DNA from: Venenivibrio stagnispumantis
GTDB lineage: Bacteria > Aquificota > Aquificia > Aquificales > Hydrogenothermaceae
Assembly: GCF_900182795.1 (NCBI RefSeq)
Contig: NZ_FXTX01000001.1
Location: forward strand, 140,680 to 204,679
Direction of reading: 5' to 3'
DNA: 64,000 nt
A model generated the notes under the pieces. It made no database searches and was not told the DNA's origin. It saw only the letters and a program-made list of their open reading frames with translations. The position numbers and the translations under genes are program-made. This document shows, piece after piece, positions 38,411 to 48,541 of the stretch; the stretch's first letter is position 1; the number at the start of each line of letters is the position of its first letter.

Positions 38411-39931
38411 TTGATATCTGCAATTTTATCAGGTGCTTTTCTTTCAGTATCTTTGCCTAATTTTTTTATACCTTTTGCTTTTTTAATAGGTTTTTATTTA
38501 TTTTTTGATAATTTGTATAAATACTCTACAAAAAAAGCTTTAATTTATAGTTTTTTAACCGGTTTAATTTTTTCATTTTTATCTTTCTATTGGATCATTT
38601 ATGCAATAAATTATTATGGAAAAATCAATATTTTAATATCCTCAATTTTATTTATTATTTTCAGTATTGCTTACTCATTATATAGCTTTGTTTTATTTGG
38701 CTTCATACAAAAAATTATATTTAATAGATACGGAATAATCGGAATTTTTTTATCGCCATTTATATGGGTTTTTATGGAGATATTCAGGGAGTTTTTCCCT
38801 TTTAATGGATTTCCATGGAATTTATCAGGATATATGTTATCTTATATAAATCCTGTCGCACAGATTGCTTCAATAACATCTATTTATGGAGTTTCTTTCC
38901 TTGTATTATTTTTTTCTTCTTCATTTTTTTACTTTATTAAATGTAGAACAAAAAAATCATTATCAGTTATAGTTTTGAATATATTTATTTTTGTAATAAT
39001 TTTTATTTATGGAGAGTTTAGAATAAATAACTATCAAGATAATGGAAAACCTTACAAAATAGCTATCTTACAAGGAAATATTTCTGAAGAACTGAAATTA
39101 AATCCAACAGTTGAAATAAATAAAAGCATAATTGATAAATATATTAATCTTTTTAAACAGGCAGAAAGATTTAATCCTGATTTGGTTGTTATGCCTGAAT
39201 CTGCTATCCCTATTTTTCCATTTGTAGATACTCCTTTAAAAGAATATTTTTTTAAAAATATAGAAAATATAAAGATTCCTTTTATATCCGGCTTTGATAA
39301 TCTTCTTTTAAATGAATATGGAGATATTGATAAAATTTATAACTCTTTAATTTTGTATTATGAAAATAAAAATATAAAAGGTATTTATAATAAGATTAAA
39401 CTTGTGCCTTTTGGTGAATATAATCCTTTTAATATAGGTTTTATAAAGGAATTATTTCCATATCTTCAAGGGTATGATTTTAGACAGGGGGATAAACAAA
39501 ATATCATAACTTTCAAAGATTTAAAGATTGCTTCTTTAATATGTTTTGAAGCAATATTTCCGATTTATGTTTCCGATTTTGGAGATTTTAATCTGATTGT
39601 TAATATTACTAATGATGGTTGGTTTGGTAGAACATCTGCCCCATTTCAGCATTTTGAGATGAGTAGAATAAGAGCAATAGAAAATGGAACTTATCTTGTA
39701 AGGGCTGCAAATACAGGTATATCTGCAATCATAAATCCGGTTGGGAAACCTGTTGCAATTTCAAAATTATATACAGATGAAATAATTGTAGGTAATATAT
39801 ACTCCAAGCCGGTTAAAACAATTTTTAAATCTTATAAATATCAAATCTTTTTCGGTTTTATTATTATTTTTATTGGATTTTTAATATTTTTAGAAACTAA
39901 AAAGAGAAAATATTTTAATCTTCAAAGCTAA
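38411..39931 (+). CDS. lnt: Apolipoprotein N-acyltransferase
   Basis: A 506-residue protein with about six N-terminal membrane helices and a periplasmic nitrilase-fold domain (about 215-470). The catalytic triad is visible: Glu in VVMPESAIP (about 258-266), Lys in YNKIKLVPFGEY (about 329-340) and Cys in ASLICFEAIFP (about 375-385). It adds the third acyl chain to lipoproteins in the inner membrane. Start is TTG after GGAGAATAA. Its last 17 bases overlap the convergent gene on the other strand. Its partner lgt is at 53.2 kb. Confidence 0.93.
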   Translation: MISAILSGAFLSVSLPNFFIPFAFLIGFYLFFDNLYKYSTKKALIYSFLTGLIFSFLSFYWIIYAINYYGKINILISSILFIIFSIAYSLYSFVLFGFIQKIIFNRYGIIGIFLSPFIWVFMEIFREFFPFNGFPWNLSGYMLSYINPVAQIASITSIYGVSFLVLFFSSSFFYFIKCRTKKSLSVIVLNIFIFVIIFIYGEFRINNYQDNGKPYKIAILQGNISEELKLNPTVEINKSIIDKYINLFKQAERFNPDLVVMPESAIPIFPFVDTPLKEYFFKNIENIKIPFISGFDNLLLNEYGDIDKIYNSLILYYENKNIKGIYNKIKLVPFGEYNPFNIGFIKELFPYLQGYDFRQGDKQNIITFKDLKIASLICFEAIFPIYVSDFGDFNLIVNITNDGWFGRTSAPFQHFEMSRIRAIENGTYLVRAANTGISAIINPVGKPVAISKLYTDEIIVGNIYSKPVKTIFKSYKYQIFFGFIIIFIGFLIFLETKKRKYFNLQS

Positions 39932-40649
39932 AATAAACTTTTTTAGATTTTACAAAAATAAATTCATCTAAATCTGGAATATAAGCGGTTAATTTATTGC
40001 CTAAAACTGCACCGGTATCTATTCCATAACAAAGATTGTTAATATAAGGCTCATCAAAAACTACATGACCGTATATAATCTTAGGAGAGTTTTTATTTAT
40101 TTCTCTATGTTTAGTCCAATCAACCCTTTCAGGAAAACCTTTTTCTGTATATCTACCGGTTGTTTCCCCATAAAGAACAAATGATTTAACCTGTTTATCT
40201 TCCCTACCTATCATCTCATCTTTTATTCCGGCATGGGCTACTACAATATTGTTATTTATTTTTAAATATAATGGCAAATTTTCATAATACGAAATAACTT
40301 CTTCTTTTATTTTTTCTCTTTTTTCTTTATTTAAAGCCAAAAACTCAGATACGGTTTTTTGCATTCCGTGAGATATATTTACATTATTGCCTTTTAAATA
40401 TCTTACGAATTTATCAAGATGATTACTTTTTACTTCTAAAAATCTACCTTTTTTATATAAATCTATACAGTAAAGTAAAGTTTCTATATTATAATCACCC
40501 CTATCTATTGTATCTCCTACACTGATTATAACTATATCTTTTGAGTATTCTTCAAGCAGTTTTATAATTTCTTTAAACTCAGTTAAACAACCATGAATAT
40601 CTCCAACAACTGCATATATCTTATCTATATTTAATTCAAATGATGCCAT
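39915..40649 (-). CDS. PP2A/PrpE-like metallophosphatase
   Basis: A calcineurin-like phosphoesterase of the serine/threonine phosphatase and Ap4A-hydrolase group: GDIHG (about 16-20), GDTIDRGD (about 45-52), VKSNHLDKF (about 73-81, where GNHE/D is more usual), VVAHAGI (about 136-142) and a GH pair (IYGHVVF). Substrate may be phosphoprotein or diadenosine tetraphosphate. The SNH variant departs from the family consensus. The frame opens at TTG 40652, but the ATG at 40649 with GGAGAAG upstream is the better start. The 3' end overlaps lnt. Confidence 0.8.
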   Translation of the reverse strand: MASFELNIDKIYAVVGDIHGCLTEFKEIIKLLEEYSKDIVIISVGDTIDRGDYNIETLLYCIDLYKKGRFLEVKSNHLDKFVRYLKGNNVNISHGMQKTVSEFLALNKEKREKIKEEVISYYENLPLYLKINNNIVVAHAGIKDEMIGREDKQVKSFVLYGETTGRYTEKGFPERVDWTKHREINKNSPKIIYGHVVFDEPYINNLCYGIDTGAVLGNKLTAYIPDLDEFIFVKSKKVYFSFED

Positions 40650-40731
40650 CAATCTTCTCCAATTAAAAATTTTTTACAATTTAAGGTTTGCTTGTTTTAT
40701 TTGCAATAAACAGATTTATTTCAGATTTCGT

Positions 40732-41418
40732 TTATTCACAGATTTTTATATTTTCTTTTAGTATTACATTAAAATTTTTATCAATTTCTATTTTAAAACC
40801 TTTAAATTCAACTCCATTTTGTAGGGCTTTGAAAAATGTATTAAAAAATTTTTCATCAACCTGCTTATAAGGATAAAAACAATTACATTTTCTAACAGCC
40901 ATAAATAATATTATTGCCTTATATCCTTGCTTTTTTGCTTCTATTAATTCTTCCAGATGTCTTGCTCCTCTTTCTGTTGGTGCATCGGGGAATAAACATT
41001 TATTTTCAATTAAAAGATTACTTCCTTTTAACTCAACTAATATATTTTCATTAATAAGATAATCAATTCTGCTATTTCCAAATTGAACTTCTTTTTTTAT
41101 TTTATCCGGAATAAAACCAAGAACTCCTTTTTTTATAGCTTCTTCTCCGATTTTAGAATATAAGGAAGTATTTAATAGAACTATTTCTCCATCTACATTT
41201 ATTGCAATTATTTTATAATCTGTTTTCATATCCGGATTATTTTTTATCACAAAAACCTGTCTTCCTTTGATAAATATCTCTTTTAATCTTCCCGAGTCTG
41301 CTACATGGCAAGTAATAATCTCATTGCCTTTCTTACAGATGGCTTTAAAGCGGTTTGGCCTTTCTAAAAAAACCGCTTCTTCAATCTTTCCTAAGCTTTT
41401 TAAATCAAATAAAATCAT
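40732..41418 (-). CDS. sfsA: SfsA family protein
   Basis: A 228-residue SfsA homologue: VFLERPNRFKAICKKGNEIITCHVADSGRL (about 17-46, with the signature CHVADSGRLKE), NSRIDYLINENILVELKGSNLLIE (about 114-137), FPDAPTERGARHLEELIEA (about 142-160). The D...E-x-K arrangement with DAPT resembles a PD-(D/E)XK nuclease-like core. SfsA was named for an effect on sugar fermentation in E. coli and binds DNA; the molecular function is unknown. No ribosome-binding site before the ATG. Confidence 0.9.
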   Translation of the reverse strand: MILFDLKSLGKIEEAVFLERPNRFKAICKKGNEIITCHVADSGRLKEIFIKGRQVFVIKNNPDMKTDYKIIAINVDGEIVLLNTSLYSKIGEEAIKKGVLGFIPDKIKKEVQFGNSRIDYLINENILVELKGSNLLIENKCLFPDAPTERGARHLEELIEAKKQGYKAIILFMAVRKCNCFYPYKQVDEKFFNTFFKALQNGVEFKGFKIEIDKNFNVILKENIKICE

Positions 41419-41430
41419 AAAAAAATTATA
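41419..41430 (-). promoter_or_regulatory. Probable -10 element directly before sfsA
   Basis: TATAAT on the minus strand (41430-41425) is separated from the ATG by six T, so transcription would begin at the A of the start codon. There is no Shine-Dalgarno sequence. No clear -35 box. Confidence 0.45.
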
Positions 41431-41449
41431 CTATAAATTAAAAACAAGA

Positions 41450-41471
41450 AAGGTGACTATAAAACCACCTT
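41450..41471 (-). terminator. Probable terminator after hsdR
   Basis: AAGGTG/CACCTT stem of 6 bp with a 10-base loop, followed on the minus strand by TCTTGTTTTTAATTT. It lies 68 bases after the hsdR stop and separates the restriction genes from sfsA. Confidence 0.6.
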
Positions 41472-41538
41472 GCAAGAGTTGTTAATAGTTGTTATTAAAA
41501 TATTTGATTATTTTATTTTGAGCTTCTTTTGCTCCATT

Positions 41539-44500
41539 TTAATTTTTATTTAAATCTACCAATTCATTTGCTATGGCTTCGGCTTGTTTTAAAACTGTTT
41601 CTGTTGCGAGTTGCTCCATATCCGGTGGATATCCAAATCTCCTTAATATTCTTTTAACTATTCTTCTTAAATTTGCCCTTGCACTTTCTCTTATCGTCCA
41701 ATCAATAGTTGTATTTTTTCTAACTTCATTAAATAATACCACTGCTAACTCTTTGAGTTTTTCTTTTCCCATAAGCTCTCTTGCACTTTTATTATCTGCA
41801 ACGGCACAATAAAAAGCATATTCATAATCTGTTAAGCCCATTTCTTTTGGTTCTTTTTCACTTTCTCTAATCTCTTTTGCAAGTTTTATAAGTTCTTCTA
41901 TTACTTCTGCGGCTGTTAATAATCTATTATTGTATTTTTTTATTAATTGCTCAATAGATTCTTTAAGGGATTTACTTTTTACAATATTTATCCTCATTTT
42001 TCCTTTTATTTGGTCATTTAAGATTTTCTTTAAGGTTTCTATTGCTAAATTTTTATGTTTCATTGATTTTATTTCTTCTAAGAATTCGTCTGATAAGATA
42101 GATATATCCGGTTTTTTTAATCCGGCTGCGTCAAATATATGAACAACACCGTTTGAAGCAATAGCTTTGTCTATTATTTGTTTTATTGCTGTTTCATAAT
42201 TTTCTATTTTATCTTCTTCATTTGTGCTAAATTTTAAAAGTCTTGATTTTATATTTTGGAAAAAGGCTACTTCTTCTTTTATTTTCATAGCCTCAGGATG
42301 GGGAATAGCTATTGCAAATGCTTTTGATAATGCAGTTACATTATCAATATATCTTTTTCTGCCATTTTCAAGGCTGAGTATAAATTCCTGTGCTTCAAGG
42401 ATAATATTTAGTTTTTCTTGGGTAGTGCTAATAAAATATCTTTTATAATCAAAATCATAAAACATATCTTTTACAACTTCATATTTTTCAAGCATAATTT
42501 TTACTGCTTCTTCTTGGAGTTTTGCCGGTTCTCCTTTTCCTCCGCTTTCTGCATAAAAAGATAGAGCTTCTTTTAAATCTGATGCTATTCCTATATAATC
42601 AACTATTAATCCTCCGGTTTTGTCTTTATAAACTCTATTCACTCTTGCTATTGCTTGCATTAATGTGTGTCCTTTCATAGGTTTGTCTATATACATAGTG
42701 TGAAGACAAGGCACATCAAAACCGGTTAGCCACATATCAACAACAATCACAAGTTTTAGCTCATCTTCCGGGTCTTTAAATCTATCTGCAAGTATTCTTC
42801 TATCTTCTTTTGTAAGATAAAATTTTGCAATTTCCGGTTCATCGGAAGATGAAGTTGTCATAACAACTTTTATTTTTCCTTTTTTAAGCTCATCACTATG
42901 CCAATCTGGGCGAAGTTTTATAATTTCATTATATAAAGAAACTGCAATTTTTCTTGTCATGGCAACAATCATACCTTTTCCATCTATAGCTTCAAGCCTG
43001 CTTTCAAAATGCTCTACTATATCTTTTGCTATTTGTTTAACTCTTTCTTTTGCTCCGATAACTGCTTCAAGTTTAGCCCATTTTAACTTTGATTTTTCTA
43101 CTTCTGATAGCCCTTCTTCTTCTATTTGGTTTTCATACTCTTCAAGTAATTTTTTTCCTTCATCTGTTAAATCTATTTTTACAAGTCTACTTTCATAATA
43201 AATTGGGACGGTTGCTCCATCTTCTACTGCATTTGCTATATCATAAATATCAATATAATTTCCGAAAACTGCCGGTGTGTTTCTATCTGTTTTTTCAATT
43301 GGTGTTCCTGTAAAAGCTATAAAAGTAGCATTTGGAAGTGCATCTCTTAGATACTTAGCAAAACCATAGCTTATTTTACCGGTTTTTTCATCTATTTTTG
43401 CTCTAAATCCGTATTGTGTCCTGTGTGCTTCATCTACTATAACTATTATATTATCTCTATCTGATAATTCTTCATACTTTTCTCCATCTGTCCAAAATTT
43501 ATGGATGGTTGTAAATATTACTCCTCCTGCTTTTCTTTTTAATAACTCTTTTAAATCTTCTCTGCTTTTTGCTTGAATTGGTTCTTGTCTTAAAATTTCT
43601 TTTGCAGATGAAAATGTATCAAAAAGCTGGTTGTCAAGGTCATTTCTATCTGTGATAACTACAATTGTTGGATTATCTATTGTTTGGATTATTTTTCCGG
43701 TATAAAAAAGCATAGTTAAAGATTTACCGGAGCCTTGGGTGTGCCATACTACACCGGCTCTTTTATCTCCTTCCGTCTGATTTTTTACATCCGGTAATCC
43801 ATAACTTGAAGGAGATTGCCTTAAAGTTGTAATAGATTTATTTCTACCAATTGCTCTTATTGTTGATTTAATGGCTTTATTTACTGCGTAATATTGATGA
43901 TATGCGGCAATTTTTTTTGTGGTTTGTATTATAGTTTGCCCGGTTGTGTCTTCTTTTTTCTCTTTTTGAAAAACTATAAAATATTTAATATAATCAATAA
44001 GTGTTTCTTTATTTAACAATCCTTTTATTAAAACTTCAAGCTGATTTATAAGATGTGATGCTTCTTTTTTACCATCTGATGATTTCCAAGCTGAAAATCT
44101 ATCATAACCGGCTGATAAACTGCCTATTTTTGCTTCAATTCCATCGGATATTATTAATATTTCATTATATTTAAAAAGTGATGGGATTGTTTGTTTATAT
44201 GTTTGGAGCTGGTTATATGCTGATTTTATTGTTGCGTTTTCATCTGTTGGGTTTTTTAGTTCCATTACTACAAGGGGTAATCCATTTATGAAAATTACTA
44301 TATCCGGTCTTTTGTTTTTATGATTTTCAATCACAGTAAATTGATTTACTACTAAAAAATCATTGTTTTGTGGATTTTTAAAATCAATAAGCCAAACTAT
44401 ATCTCCTCTTTCTTCTCCATTTTTTCTGTGTGTTATTTTTACTCCTTCTATAAGCATTTTATGGAACATTTCATTGGTTGCTATAAGGTCTGATGTATGG

Positions 44501-44721
44501 ATTTGGTTTATCTGTTTTATAACATCTTCTATTTGTTCTTCTATTAGATGTGGATTTATATTTTTTATGGCTGTTTTTAATCTGTCTGTTAAGATTAGTT
44601 CTTCAAAAGATTTTCTAAGTGGTTTTCTGCCATCCGGTGCAATATCTCCACCAAATAGATAATCATATCCCTGTGCCTGTAATAGCTCTATTGCAAGTTT
44701 TTCAATTGCTGATTCGTTCAT
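41539..44721 (-). CDS. hsdR: Type I restriction enzyme, R (endonuclease/translocase) subunit
   Basis: A 1060-residue HsdR. The N-terminal nuclease has RPDIVIFINGLPLVVMELKNP (139-158), with D140, E154 and K156 as the PD-ExK site, and the QLQTYK motif (about 171-176). The translocase has Walker A TQGSGKS (328-334), ITDRNDLDNQL (motif Ia, about 356-366), VDEAHR (motif II), AFTGTP (motif III) and MWLTGFDVP and QAIARVNR (motifs V and VI). It pumps DNA and cuts far from the recognition site. It overlaps hsdS by four bases (ATGA). All motifs look active. Confidence 0.96.
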   Translation of the reverse strand: MNESAIEKLAIELLQAQGYDYLFGGDIAPDGRKPLRKSFEELILTDRLKTAIKNINPHLIEEQIEDVIKQINQIHTSDLIATNEMFHKMLIEGVKITHRKNGEERGDIVWLIDFKNPQNNDFLVVNQFTVIENHKNKRPDIVIFINGLPLVVMELKNPTDENATIKSAYNQLQTYKQTIPSLFKYNEILIISDGIEAKIGSLSAGYDRFSAWKSSDGKKEASHLINQLEVLIKGLLNKETLIDYIKYFIVFQKEKKEDTTGQTIIQTTKKIAAYHQYYAVNKAIKSTIRAIGRNKSITTLRQSPSSYGLPDVKNQTEGDKRAGVVWHTQGSGKSLTMLFYTGKIIQTIDNPTIVVITDRNDLDNQLFDTFSSAKEILRQEPIQAKSREDLKELLKRKAGGVIFTTIHKFWTDGEKYEELSDRDNIIVIVDEAHRTQYGFRAKIDEKTGKISYGFAKYLRDALPNATFIAFTGTPIEKTDRNTPAVFGNYIDIYDIANAVEDGATVPIYYESRLVKIDLTDEGKKLLEEYENQIEEEGLSEVEKSKLKWAKLEAVIGAKERVKQIAKDIVEHFESRLEAIDGKGMIVAMTRKIAVSLYNEIIKLRPDWHSDELKKGKIKVVMTTSSSDEPEIAKFYLTKEDRRILADRFKDPEDELKLVIVVDMWLTGFDVPCLHTMYIDKPMKGHTLMQAIARVNRVYKDKTGGLIVDYIGIASDLKEALSFYAESGGKGEPAKLQEEAVKIMLEKYEVVKDMFYDFDYKRYFISTTQEKLNIILEAQEFILSLENGRKRYIDNVTALSKAFAIAIPHPEAMKIKEEVAFFQNIKSRLLKFSTNEEDKIENYETAIKQIIDKAIASNGVVHIFDAAGLKKPDISILSDEFLEEIKSMKHKNLAIETLKKILNDQIKGKMRINIVKSKSLKESIEQLIKKYNNRLLTAAEVIEELIKLAKEIRESEKEPKEMGLTDYEYAFYCAVADNKSARELMGKEKLKELAVVLFNEVRKNTTIDWTIRESARANLRRIVKRILRRFGYPPDMEQLATETVLKQAEAIANELVDLNKN

Positions 44722-45854
44722 AACTTAACCCTCACTTCTCCGCTCATTAACTTAGGGAGTAGTGTATCTCTTAACTGCTCTAAGGTGCGGATTTGTAATA
44801 AATTATAATCAATTTTCTCATAAAGTTCGTTTATATATTGCAATTTTTTATTGAACATATAATTATTTCTATCAGCTGGAAGTTTAAATTTAAAATCCTC
44901 AATCATTTCTTTTGTTATAAATTTAACGACACTGCCTCTATAAGCTCCTGTTATTTCCGAAAGAAAAAATTTTATCAATGTATATAAAAGCCCAACATAT
45001 TTCTCTTCATTAGGTATTAAAACATAAGTTCTTTGATATGCTTCAAATTTTCCCTTATATCTTTTTACATTAAAATCGCCATTACCAGCAAGTAATATTG
45101 CATGACCTTCAAAACTATAAGATGGAGCTTTTAAAATTTCTTGTGAACAAGTAAAGAAAGGATATTGACCATCTTCAGTAGCATAATTTGCATTTTTTTT
45201 GCCTGTTATTACTGGGAAAAAATCTCCCAATGATACCTCTTCCCAATCTTCTTTAGCGTCTTCAATAAACCATTTTCTAAAAAGGGTTTGTGCCATTTCT
45301 TCAAGGGTTTTGTTTTGTCTATGGAGTAGGTCTATTTTATCATCAAGGCTGGATAATATACCGGATATGGCTTTTTGCTCGTGAAGTGGTGGAAGATAAA
45401 ATTCAAAATCTGCAAATTGTTTAGCGTTTGCTCCTGGTTGAGCTGAACCACCAACAATATTATCAACAAAACCTTTCCATTTATCTGATTGTAAGTTATA
45501 CCAAACATAAAAAGGGTCAGCAATTTCTTTATTAACCCTATATCTTATTAAATAAGAAGCAAATACGCATTCTATATTATTTTTTTTTATAATTTTATTA
45601 TAGCCAGTTGTTGCTCCAGTTCTTGCTATAACAATATCTCCTATTTCAAGCTTATATTTTTCTATTTCTGTTTTGGGAATTTCACAATATGGAACATTTT
45701 CCCAGTCTATTCTGTCAGATACAATATCTGTAATTCTTAAAAATTTTACTCCCTTTGGATTTAATTTAGCACTTGCAGTATATCCATAAGAAATATCTAT
45801 ACATACTTCCCCCAATTTAACTCTTTTCCAGCCATTAGGTAAATTTTCGCTCAT
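44718..45854 (-). CDS. hsdS: Type I restriction enzyme, S (specificity) subunit
   Basis: A 378-residue HsdS with two target-recognition domains (about 1-150 and 200-335). Each is followed by a conserved helix: PPLHEQKAISGILSSLDDKI (155-174) leading into the coiled spacer to residue 196, and the C-terminal copy ending LRDTLLPKLMSGEVRV. The first TRD has the usual WKRVKLGEV start and IGDIVIARTGATTG. It sets the DNA sequence that HsdM methylates and HsdR cuts. The second repeat is shorter in its N-terminal half, but no frameshift is apparent. Confidence 0.94.
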   Translation of the reverse strand: MSENLPNGWKRVKLGEVCIDISYGYTASAKLNPKGVKFLRITDIVSDRIDWENVPYCEIPKTEIEKYKLEIGDIVIARTGATTGYNKIIKKNNIECVFASYLIRYRVNKEIADPFYVWYNLQSDKWKGFVDNIVGGSAQPGANAKQFADFEFYLPPLHEQKAISGILSSLDDKIDLLHRQNKTLEEMAQTLFRKWFIEDAKEDWEEVSLGDFFPVITGKKNANYATEDGQYPFFTCSQEILKAPSYSFEGHAILLAGNGDFNVKRYKGKFEAYQRTYVLIPNEEKYVGLLYTLIKFFLSEITGAYRGSVVKFITKEMIEDFKFKLPADRNNYMFNKKLQYINELYEKIDYNLLQIRTLEQLRDTLLPKLMSGEVRVKL

Positions 45855-45892
45855 AAAAGCTCCTCCAAAATCTATGTCTTTGCCAGAAAACC

Positions 45893-47413
45893 TTAATTAT
45901 CAGCTTTAATTTCTATCTTCTCCAAATTTTCAATTATCAATTTATTTAATCTTTCCTCTTCTTTTAACTGCTCCAAAAATTCAGCTTTCAGTTTTGAAAA
46001 TCTTTCCTCAAAATCAAAATCATCATCTTCATCCGGAAGTCCCACATATCTACCCGGAGTTAATACATAATCAAGAGCCCTAACTTCCTCTATGGTTGCA
46101 GATTTACAAAAACCTTTTATATCCTGATAACTTCCATCTTCTTTTTGCCATTTATGATAAGTATCTGCAATTTTTCTAATATCTTCCTCTGTCAAAATCC
46201 TTTGTCTTCTATTTATAAGCTGTCCCATATCCCTTGCATCAATAAAAAGAATTTGCCCTTTTCTTGTCTTTTTATTTTTTCTCAAAAACCACAAAGAAGC
46301 CGGAATTTGAGTATTTAAAAAAAGCTTAGATGGTAAATTCACAATACAATCAACAATATCATCTTCAATCATATTTTTTCTAATCTCATACTCATCTTTT
46401 TGTTTTGTAGTTAAAGCACCCTTTGCTAAAACAAAACCAGCTTTGCCATTTGGTGCAAGGTGAAATATAAAATGCTGTATCCATGCATAATTTGCATTAT
46501 TAACCGGTGGGACGCCATACTTCCATCTAACATCATTTCTTAAAAGCTCACCGCCCCAATCACTATCATTAAAAGGTGGATTTGCAAGTATAAAATCAGC
46601 TTTTAAATCTTTATGAGCATCATTTAAAAATGAGCCTTCCGGATTCCATTTTACCTGCGAAGAATCAATCCCTCTAATTGCAAGGTTCATTTTGCACAAT
46701 CGCCAAGTAGTTTGATTACTTTCTTGTCCGTATATAGAAATATCATTAATTTTCCCTTGATGTTCCAAAACAAATTTTTCAGATTGGACAAACATTCCAC
46801 CACTTCCACAGCAAGGGTCATAAACTCTTCCATTAAAAGGCTCTATCATCTCAACCAATAGCTCTACTACACTTCTTGGAGTGTAAAACTGCCCTCCCTT
46901 TTTTCCTTCTGCAAGGGCAAACTGCCCGAGAAAATACTCAAAAACATGTCCTAATATATCAGAGCTTTTTTCTTTTACATCATTAAAATTTATATTACTA
47001 AAAAGGTCAATTAATCCTCCAAGACTTACAGGGTCAATATTTCCCCTTGCATATACTTTTGGTAAAACTCCTTTTAAAGAAGGGTTTTCCTTTTCTATCA
47101 TCTCCATTGCTTCATCTATAATTTTTCCAATTTCCGGATTTTTTGCATTTGCTTTTAGATATTCCCATCTTGCTTTTTCCGGCACATAAAACACATTTTC
47201 TGCTAAATATTCATCTCTATCTTCCGGGTCTGCGTATTCTTCATTTTTTAATCTATTATATAAATCTTCAAAAGCTTCTGATATATACCTCAAAAATATC
47301 AATCCAAGGACTACATGCTTATATTCTGCCGCATCAATATTTTTTCTTAACTTATCTGCCGATTTCCAAAGCATCTGCTCAAAAGATTCAATATTTTTCT
47401 TTTTCTCAGCCAT
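45893..47413 (-). CDS. hsdM: Type I restriction-modification DNA methyltransferase, M subunit
   Basis: A 506-residue N6-adenine methyltransferase. An N-terminal helical domain (about 8-160), then the entry motif [18 protein letters not shown] (173-190), the AdoMet-binding motif [11 protein letters not shown] (199-208) and the catalytic motif IV ANPPF (277-281). It protects host DNA and makes the core M2S complex. AGGAGG precedes the ATG. First gene of hsdM-hsdS-hsdR. Confidence 0.96.
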   Translation of the reverse strand: MAEKKKNIESFEQMLWKSADKLRKNIDAAEYKHVVLGLIFLRYISEAFEDLYNRLKNEEYADPEDRDEYLAENVFYVPEKARWEYLKANAKNPEIGKIIDEAMEMIEKENPSLKGVLPKVYARGNIDPVSLGGLIDLFSNINFNDVKEKSSDILGHVFEYFLGQFALAEGKKGGQFYTPRSVVELLVEMIEPFNGRVYDPCCGSGGMFVQSEKFVLEHQGKINDISIYGQESNQTTWRLCKMNLAIRGIDSSQVKWNPEGSFLNDAHKDLKADFILANPPFNDSDWGGELLRNDVRWKYGVPPVNNANYAWIQHFIFHLAPNGKAGFVLAKGALTTKQKDEYEIRKNMIEDDIVDCIVNLPSKLFLNTQIPASLWFLRKNKKTRKGQILFIDARDMGQLINRRQRILTEEDIRKIADTYHKWQKEDGSYQDIKGFCKSATIEEVRALDYVLTPGRYVGLPDEDDDFDFEERFSKLKAEFLEQLKEEERLNKLIIENLEKIEIKADN

Positions 47414-47430
47414 TAACTTCCTCCTGATAG

Positions 47431-47436
47431 ATTATA
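47431..47436 (-). promoter_or_regulatory. Probable -10 element for hsdM
   Basis: TATAAT on the minus strand 18 bases before the hsdM ATG, with AGGAGGAAG just after it, giving a very short leader. The -35 region (AAATTA at 17 bases) is weak. Confidence 0.4.
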
Positions 47437-47472
47437 TTAAAACTGATGTATAATAATTTAAGAAATAAAAAT

Positions 47473-47568
47473 GTGGCAAAAATAAACCTTTCAAAATATT
47501 AAAAATCTTACTTATTTTATCATAAATTAATAAAAGTATAGGGATTTAGCACAATGTTTATTTTGCAC
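47473..47568. promoter_or_regulatory. Imperfect inverted repeat in the hsdM/memo divergent gap
   Basis: GTGGCAAAAATAAAC at 47473-47487 and GTTTATTTTGCAC at 47556-47568 are imperfect inverted copies, 68 bases apart, between divergently read hsdM and the Memo gene. Spaced inverted repeats like this can be operator sites bound by a looping repressor. Nothing else recognisable lies in this gap of about 250 bases. Confidence 0.3.
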
Positions 47569-47728
47569 TCCATTTTTTTCTTATTTTTTCATTATTTTTA
47601 AAGGCAGTTTTTGAAACAAGAAAAATCAACTATTTATAATTTTTCAAACAGCCTCACTATAAAGATTGAAATATCTATTCTTGGAAATATATTTTTTTAG
47701 TAAAATCAAAAATTTGAGGGAGAAAAAA

Positions 47729-48541
47729 ATGGCTTTAGCTGTAAGAGAACCGGCTGTTGCAAATATGTTTTATCCGGCAAATCCGGAAAAATTGAGAGAG
47801 ATAATTACCTATTTTTTAAACAATGCTCCTTTGTATAATATTAAACCGCAGGCCGTTATATCACCCCATGCAGGATATATTTATTCAGGACAAACTGCTG
47901 CTTATAGTTATAAACAATTTTTAAATCTTGATAAAACTAAACATTACAAGATACTCTTAATAGGGCCTTCCCATTTTGTTCCGTTTAATGGTATATCTTT
48001 TGGATATTATGATTATTGGGAAACACCACTTGGAGCAGTAAAAGTAGATAAAGAAGAGATAGAAAAATTTGTTATCAATAATAGAGATTTACCTATTACA
48101 TTAAACACAATTCCACATCAAAGAGAACATTCATTAGAGGTTCAGGTGCCATTTTTGCAAGTTGTTTTAGATAAATTTTCCATTATTCCGGTAGTTTACG
48201 GACAGATAGATTTTAAAATAGTTGAAAAAGTTATCTCCCAGATAAAAGATAAAAGAGAAGATATTATAGTAGTAATAAGCACAGATTTAAGCCATTATTA
48301 TCCTTACGATGTTGCTAAGCAAATAGATAAATACTGTTTATTAGCTGTTGAAAAAGAAGATATATCCTTATTATCTAAATGTGAAGCCTGTGGAGAGATA
48401 GGTGTGGCTGCTATTATAGATTATGCTTCAAAAGTTGGCTGGAAATCTAAAATCTTAGATTATAGAACTTCCGGAGATACAGCCGGAGATAAAGATGCAG
48501 TGGTAGGTTATCTAAGTGCAGTTTTTTACAGAGGTGAATAA
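47729..48541 (+). CDS. Memo family protein (AmmeMemoRadiSam system protein B)
   Basis: A 270-residue Memo-family protein with the extradiol-dioxygenase-like fold: NMFYPANPEKLREII (about 11-25), AVISPHAGYIYSGQTAAYSY (about 41-60), LLIGPSHFVPFNGISF (about 73-88), the HQREHSLEVQVPFLQ motif (about 129-143) and VISTDLSHYYPYD (about 189-201). The His residues in PHAG, EHSLE and DLSH are the candidate metal ligands. The frame opens at 47666, but the ATG at 47729 with GAGGGAG upstream matches the family N-terminus. Reaction unknown. The AMMECR1 gene follows directly. Confidence 0.9.
   Translation: MALAVREPAVANMFYPANPEKLREIITYFLNNAPLYNIKPQAVISPHAGYIYSGQTAAYSYKQFLNLDKTKHYKILLIGPSHFVPFNGISFGYYDYWETPLGAVKVDKEEIEKFVINNRDLPITLNTIPHQREHSLEVQVPFLQVVLDKFSIIPVVYGQIDFKIVEKVISQIKDKREDIIVVISTDLSHYYPYDVAKQIDKYCLLAVEKEDISLLSKCEACGEIGVAAIIDYASKVGWKSKILDYRTSGDTAGDKDAVVGYLSAVFYRGE

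Noticed and set aside
41573..44662. Several plus-strand frames of 70-99 codons within hsdR
   Set aside because: They lie antisense to a complete, motif-rich HsdR and have no RBS or protein family features.
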